A stretch of 64,000 nucleotides of DNA. Origin: Cupriavidus pampae (GTDB taxonomy: Bacteria > Pseudomonadota > Gammaproteobacteria > Burkholderiales > Burkholderiaceae). The notes beneath the pieces are model-generated. The model saw only the letters and a program-made list of their open reading frames with translations. It made no database searches and was not told the origin of the DNA. Made by a program: the position numbers and the translations under genes. Below are positions 60,431 to 64,000 of the stretch, in pieces; positions within the stretch are counted from its first letter, which is position 1; the number at the start of each line of letters is the position of its first letter. The stretch lies in assembly GCF_914271485.1 (NCBI RefSeq), contig NZ_CAJZAG010000019.1:37571-101570 (forward strand), given 5' to 3'.

Positions 60431-61042
60431 ATGATGGTGTTGTATTCGGGAACGACTTGCCCGTTTTCCCAACGTTGCCGCCTTGTCCTGTTTGAAAAGG
60501 GCATGGACTTCGAAATCCGCGACGTGGATCTGTTCAACAAGCCCGAAGACATCTCGGTGATGAACCCGTACGGTCAGGTTCCCATCCTGGTCGAACGCGA
60601 TCTGATCCTGTACGAGTCGAACATCATCAACGAGTACATCGACGAGCGCTTCCCGCACCCGCAGCTGATGCCGGCTGATCCGGTGCAGCGCGCGCGCGCC
60701 CGCCTGTTCCTCTTCAACTTCGAGAAGGAACTGTTCACCCACGTGTACGTGCTGGAGAACGAAAAGGGCAAGGCTGCCGAGAAGAATCACGAGCGCGCCC
60801 GCGCCGCGATTCGCGACCGCCTGACGCAACTTGCGCCGATCTTCGTCAAGAACAAGTACATGCTCGGCGAAGAGTTCTCGATGCTGGACGTGGCCATCGC
60901 GCCGCTGCTCTGGCGTCTGGACCACTACGGCATCGAACTGTCGAAGAACGCCGCACCGCTGCTGAAGTACGCCGAACGGATCTTCAGCCGCCCGGCCTAC
61001 ATCGAAGCACTGACCCCGTCCGAGAAGGTGATGCGTCGTTAA
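60431..61042 (+). CDS. sspA: Stringent starvation protein A (GST-fold)
   Basis: RNA-polymerase-associated protein of 203 residues with an N-terminal thioredoxin-like GST domain (VLYSGTTCPFSQRCRLVL, NPYGQVPILVE) and an all-alpha C-terminal domain. It retains the PYGQVP cis-proline motif and is of typical SspA length. Located between petABC and sspB, the conserved order in proteobacteria. Confidence 0.94.
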   Translation: MMVLYSGTTCPFSQRCRLVLFEKGMDFEIRDVDLFNKPEDISVMNPYGQVPILVERDLILYESNIINEYIDERFPHPQLMPADPVQRARARLFLFNFEKELFTHVYVLENEKGKAAEKNHERARAAIRDRLTQLAPIFVKNKYMLGEEFSMLDVAIAPLLWRLDHYGIELSKNAAPLLKYAERIFSRPAYIEALTPSEKVMRR

Positions 61043-61085
61043 GACGCGCATACGCTGCAAAGGATGGACGCCACCAAACGAATCA

Positions 61086-61592
61086 ATGTCTGAAACTTCC
61101 ACCAAGCCCTATCTGATCCGCGCCATCTACGAGTGGTGCACCGATAACGGCTTTACGCCGTATATCGCCGTCTTTGTCGACGCCAATACGAGCGTTCCGC
61201 GCGAGTTCGTGAAGAACAACGAAATCGTGCTGAACGTGAGCTTCGACGCGACCAGCGGCCTGGACATGGGCAACGAGTGGATAGCGTTCAGCGCGCGCTT
61301 CGGTGGCGTATCGCGCAAGATCGATGTGCCAGTGGAGAACGTACTGGCCATCTACGCGCGCGAGAACGGGCAGGGGATGGCTTTCCCGGTAGAGCGCAGC
61401 GTGCCAGAGACGCAGGCTTTGACCGAACGGGAAAGCAATCCGCCGCCGAAGCTGGCGTCTGTTGAGTCGTCTGATACAGCTGCGCCGGTGACTGCTTCGG
61501 AAGGTTCGTCGTCGGATCCGGAAGACGATCCGACACCGCCGCCGGTGCCCCGCATCGGGGGCAAGAAGCCTTCGCTGAAGGTGGTCAAATAA
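61086..61592 (+). CDS. sspB: ClpXP specificity-enhancing factor SspB
   Basis: Adaptor that delivers ssrA-tagged proteins to ClpXP, 168 residues. The N-terminal SspB fold carries KPYLIRAIYEWCTDNGFTPY and the tag-binding segment EWIAFSARFGG. A disordered acidic linker leads to the ClpX-docking tail GGKKPSLKVVK, close to the E. coli consensus. It lies 43 bases after sspA. Confidence 0.95.
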   Translation: MSETSTKPYLIRAIYEWCTDNGFTPYIAVFVDANTSVPREFVKNNEIVLNVSFDATSGLDMGNEWIAFSARFGGVSRKIDVPVENVLAIYARENGQGMAFPVERSVPETQALTERESNPPPKLASVESSDTAAPVTASEGSSSDPEDDPTPPPVPRIGGKKPSLKVVK

Positions 61593-61619
61593 GGCTTCGA
61601 TTTTTGGGACCGCATGCGA

Positions 61620-61625
61620 TAGAAT
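61620..61625 (+). promoter_or_regulatory. Putative -10 box of the tRNA-Thr gene
   Basis: TAGAAT 16 bases before the mature tRNA 5' end. The -35 is weak. Confidence 0.4.
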
Positions 61626-61641
61626 CGCGGTCTCCACACAT

Positions 61642-61717
61642 GCCGGCTTAGCTCATCAGGTAGAGCAGTTGATTTGTAATCATCAGGTGGCGGGTTCGAG
61701 TCCTGCAGCCGGCACCA
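61642..61717 (+). tRNA. tRNA-Thr, anticodon TGT, CCA encoded
   Basis: 76 bases. Acceptor stem GCCGGCT/AGCCGGC with encoded ACCA end, D-arm AGCTCATCAGGTAGAGCA, anticodon loop TTTGTAA (anticodon TGT, reads ACA and wobble codons), T-arm GGGTTCGAGTCCTG. A terminator follows 12 bases later. The region to the right is accessory in character. Confidence 0.95.
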
Positions 61718-61728
61718 AGTTTTGAAGG

Positions 61729-61757
61729 AAAGGCCACGCGAATGCGTGGCCTTTTTG
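61729..61757 (+). terminator. Terminator after tRNA-Thr
   Basis: Stem AAAGGCCACGC/GCGTGGCCTTT with a four-base loop and a run of five T. Confidence 0.85.
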
Positions 61758-61915
61758 TTTGGTGCGGCCACACGGGGGCCATCAATGGTTCGGGCAACGG
61801 CCCGCCGCTCGCGCAGTGACGTTTTCAAGAAATGCTGATAGCGGCCCCCGCGGCCCAACGATATGTTTGTCGCCTGAAGCAACCACAAATAGGTTGCCGT
61901 ATGGGGTCAAACAGA

Positions 61916-62464
61916 ATGAATCCACTCTCCTCTCAGAACAGGGAGTCCGAGCTTAGTTATGCTTACTTGCACGCTGTCGCTTCGTCAGTCGGTGTCGCAT
62001 GCGAAGTCGCCGGCCGACATGCCGATAATGCCGGGGTCGACGCACGCTTAGTAGGTTGGGGGCCCTTTACCGATAGGGGACTTCGGCGGGAGGTCGATGT
62101 GAAAGTTCAGCTGAAGGCAACGGTAAAAATCCCCTCGGAGGTCGACGGAGCACTCTCGTATAGCCTTGCTGGAGTCTCGCGATACGACCACTTGCGGACC
62201 GACGCAAGGTCGACGCCTCGCATACTGGTCGTCCTGTTCTTGCCACCCGCGGCCGATGAGTGGATCACCCAATCCGATAGTGCACTCTCGCTACACAATT
62301 GCGCTTACTGGGTTAGTCTTCTTGGTGCGAGGGCTTCAACAAACAAGTTTTCGCAGACCGTCTATCTGCCAAAGTGCCAACGGTTTGATGGTCCAGGCCT
62401 GCTGTCTCTCATGAGCAGCCTTTCTCGGGGTGAAATTCCACGTTATCGGGAGGTGGAAGCGTGA
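61916..62464 (+). CDS. DUF4365-domain protein (Mrr/PD-(D/E)XK-like)
   Basis: Protein of 182 residues from the ATG at 61916, preceded by GGGG; an in-frame ATG at 61901 would add five. It matches DUF4365: an N-terminal helix (ESELSYAYLHAVASSVG), then GVDARLVG, then VDVKVQLKAT. The D...QxK spacing resembles the D and QxK residues of Mrr-type restriction nucleases, so a nuclease or DNA-binding role is likely but untested. No signal peptide or membrane segment. The frame overlaps the next gene by four bases (GTGA), so the pair is translationally coupled. Base usage is less GC-skewed than in the neighbouring core genes. Confidence 0.7.
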   Translation: MNPLSSQNRESELSYAYLHAVASSVGVACEVAGRHADNAGVDARLVGWGPFTDRGLRREVDVKVQLKATVKIPSEVDGALSYSLAGVSRYDHLRTDARSTPRILVVLFLPPAADEWITQSDSALSLHNCAYWVSLLGARASTNKFSQTVYLPKCQRFDGPGLLSLMSSLSRGEIPRYREVEA

Positions 62465-63597
62465 CTTGCGACAAGGCAGTAGCACCGACGGACCTGCGCG
62501 ACTATCTGCGATCCCAAGGTTGGGCGCTGTTGGAAGAAGCTCTCGCCGATCGCCTGTACATGGTCGAGAACGCCAACTTCCCGATGCGCCAGCTCACATT
62601 TCCAATGGATGCGACGGCAGACGACTATTCGGAGTCGGTCGATATCGTCATCGCGAAGCTCGCCGACATGATGGGGCAGACGTCGTCCTCGATCCTCTCC
62701 AAGGTTCGCGCACTAAAAGATGATGTGGTTCGTCTTCGAGTGTTTTCAGACGGAAATGACAGTACCTTGCCATTGAGCTTTGCATCGACGTTAATTGGCA
62801 GCACTGAGAAGTTGCTTCGCGCGGCAGCATGCACTGTTCTGCGACCGCGGACTTACCACGGTCGGCTCAATCTTGGAGAGGCGGCGCAGTTCGTGGACGC
62901 CGCGCGCTTTGGTCAAACTGAAGAGGGAAGCTTTGTACTGAAGGTCGCCTGTCCGATCCATGCTATGCAGGTTCAGGGCGACCTCGAGCCAAGTGACAGT
63001 GAAGAGCCCTTCGTGCGGCAGGTAACACTGTCGTTGCATAGAGCGCTTTCGCAGTTGACTTCCGCAATTGAGCGAGATGAGTTGGATCGCCTAGTCGACG
63101 ATCTGAAGAGATCACCTAAGCCTCTTGTGTCGTCGAACCTTTGTGAAGCCCTGTCGGCGATGCACGAGGAGAGAGCAGACAACTCCTTGGATATCGCCGT
63201 CGACTGGTCATCGCTCCGAATGGTCAATGATCGCGCCGCCGGTCGCACCATTCGCATACAGCGCGACTACTTCTCTCGCATCGAAGAGGTGCGCCGAGAA
63301 CTGAGGCCTGTGGAGCTCCATGAAGAGGACACGTTCATCGGCACGGTTGAGCGCCTTGAAGGAGAGATGGGTCAAGATGGGCGCAGAGCCGGCGACGTAG
63401 TCCTTTCGCTGCTATTGCCAGATGAGGGAGAGACCGTTCGCGCGAGGGTGACGCTTTCCGCGGATGACTACGAGCGCGCCGATCGGGCGCATATGCGCAA
63501 CGGCGCTTACGTGCTCGTCATGGGGCGACTTGGACCTGGACGTCAGCCTCGGCAACTGACCCACGTGCTGCGGTTCGAAGTGCTTGCCGCGAGATAG
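62461..63597 (+). CDS. Unknown 378-residue protein coupled to the DUF4365 gene
   Basis: Not recognised. It starts with GTG overlapping the DUF4365 stop. It has no membrane segment or signal peptide. The N-terminal 270 residues look alpha-helical and acidic, with a repeated pattern of short helices and no catalytic motif I can name. The last 90 residues (from about 288, DTFIGTVERLEG) form alternating short strands with conserved glycines (GDVVLSLLLPDEGETV, YVLVMGRLG), the spacing of an OB-fold nucleic-acid-binding domain. That fold is inferred from pattern only. Coupling to a Mrr-like partner suggests one functional unit. Confidence 0.8.
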   Translation: MTCDKAVAPTDLRDYLRSQGWALLEEALADRLYMVENANFPMRQLTFPMDATADDYSESVDIVIAKLADMMGQTSSSILSKVRALKDDVVRLRVFSDGNDSTLPLSFASTLIGSTEKLLRAAACTVLRPRTYHGRLNLGEAAQFVDAARFGQTEEGSFVLKVACPIHAMQVQGDLEPSDSEEPFVRQVTLSLHRALSQLTSAIERDELDRLVDDLKRSPKPLVSSNLCEALSAMHEERADNSLDIAVDWSSLRMVNDRAAGRTIRIQRDYFSRIEEVRRELRPVELHEEDTFIGTVERLEGEMGQDGRRAGDVVLSLLLPDEGETVRARVTLSADDYERADRAHMRNGAYVLVMGRLGPGRQPRQLTHVLRFEVLAAR

Positions 63598-63739
63598 AAA
63601 ACTCGACCGTGCCTGCGCAGAGGATCGAGCCGTATTGCGCGGTATTGTATGTGGCGACGCTGACGTGCCATGGCGCTATTGCGCCAGCGCTTGACCTTGC
63701 TCAAAAATGGGGGTGCTCCCTCGAACCGCTAGCGCCTGT

Positions 63740-64000
63740 TTACGCCGCCAAATGCTTACGGAAATGGTCGGCTGTATCCGGATCAGCAAAGTACACGTAG
63801 CAGCCCTTCATTCCACGCGATAAAAGCACTCGATAGGTATTTTTCACCAACCGAACAAAATCGTCCTTAGATCGTTTGACCGTCGTATCGTGCGTATTTC
63901 GGCGAACGTGACCGCCGATTTCGGGATCGTGACCGATTCGGCGGGATGGGAGTTGCGCGGTGTCGATTGTAGGGTTTCGTATCAGTCTTGGTCGAGTCCT
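63740..64000 (-). CDS. DUF2075 / Schlafen-like helicase, C-terminal part (5' partial)
   Basis: Leftward gene that runs off the right edge; the start is outside the window and the stop is at 63740-63742. The 86 visible residues end RLVKNTYRVLLSRGMKGC then YVYFADPDTADHFRKHLAA, the conserved C-terminus of DUF2075 (SLFN group 3 helicase) proteins, which includes helicase motif VI (the NTYRVLLSRG block). These proteins are P-loop DNA/RNA helicases, some with an N-terminal GIY-YIG nuclease, and are common in defence islands. It converges on the unknown gene with 142 bases between. Confidence 0.75.
   Translation of the reverse strand, partial: RTRPRLIRNPTIDTAQLPSRRIGHDPEIGGHVRRNTHDTTVKRSKDDFVRLVKNTYRVLLSRGMKGCYVYFADPDTADHFRKHLAA

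Noticed and set aside
63990..64000. Attachment-site repeat of the tRNA-Thr T-arm (TCGAGTCCT) at the right edge
   Set aside because: Only nine bases match, and they lie in the coding frame of the DUF2075 gene; too short for an att site.

Overview
The window is a contiguous piece of a GC-rich betaproteobacterial chromosome, most likely Burkholderiaceae close to Cupriavidus/Ralstonia. This rests on protein character and gene order: a system II (ResB/CcsA) cytochrome c pathway, a short HisG that needs HisZ, a Bug-family binding protein, a Gram-negative porin of the Burkholderiales type, a mla-murA-his-tat supercluster and a petABC-sspAB block. Almost everything is core chromosome. The accessory parts are one RAYT-type transposase near 25.4 kb and the right end, after a tRNA-Thr gene.

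Layout. 0-10 kb: partial dsbD, corA, hemB, engB, a diheme cytochrome c4 and resB-ccsA, so haem synthesis, thiol reduction, cytochrome and cytochrome maturation lie together. Between hemB and engB is an RNA candidate built of four abutting hairpins. 9.7-14.1 kb: a small lipoprotein, msrPQ (periplasmic methionine sulfoxide repair), lysA-lptM and the divergent cyaY. 14.1-25.3 kb: extragenic hairpin repeats, PBP1A, the divergent pilMNOPQ operon, aroK-aroB and a dGTPase-like gene. 25.3-32.8 kb: the RAYT element, then gltBD. 32.8-34.6 kb: a GNAT enzyme and a Bug protein.

34.7-52.8 kb is a nearly unbroken rightward run. It holds mlaFEDACB (outer-membrane lipid asymmetry), an ABC-2 exporter, an IbaG/BolA protein, murA, hisGDCB, a MarC protein, hisHAFIE, a small membrane protein and tatABC. 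A porin with its own promoter region and a strong terminator follows. 54.7-61.6 kb: a DegS-like protease, a Nif3-like protein, mscL, the bc1 complex petABC, and sspA-sspB with a terminator-like hairpin in the sspA leader.

61.6-64 kb: tRNA-Thr(TGT), a DUF4365 protein with a Mrr-like D...QxK arrangement, a translationally coupled unknown 378-residue protein with a possible C-terminal OB fold, and the end of a convergent DUF2075 (Schlafen-like helicase) gene that runs off the window. This tRNA-adjacent set looks like the start of an accessory, possibly defence-related, module.

The two strongest leads are the structured RNA beside engB (3958-4072), which occupies the locus of Spot 42/ErsA in gammaproteobacteria and carries a CUCCUCCC loop, and the tRNA-Thr-adjacent DUF4365/unknown/DUF2075 module.
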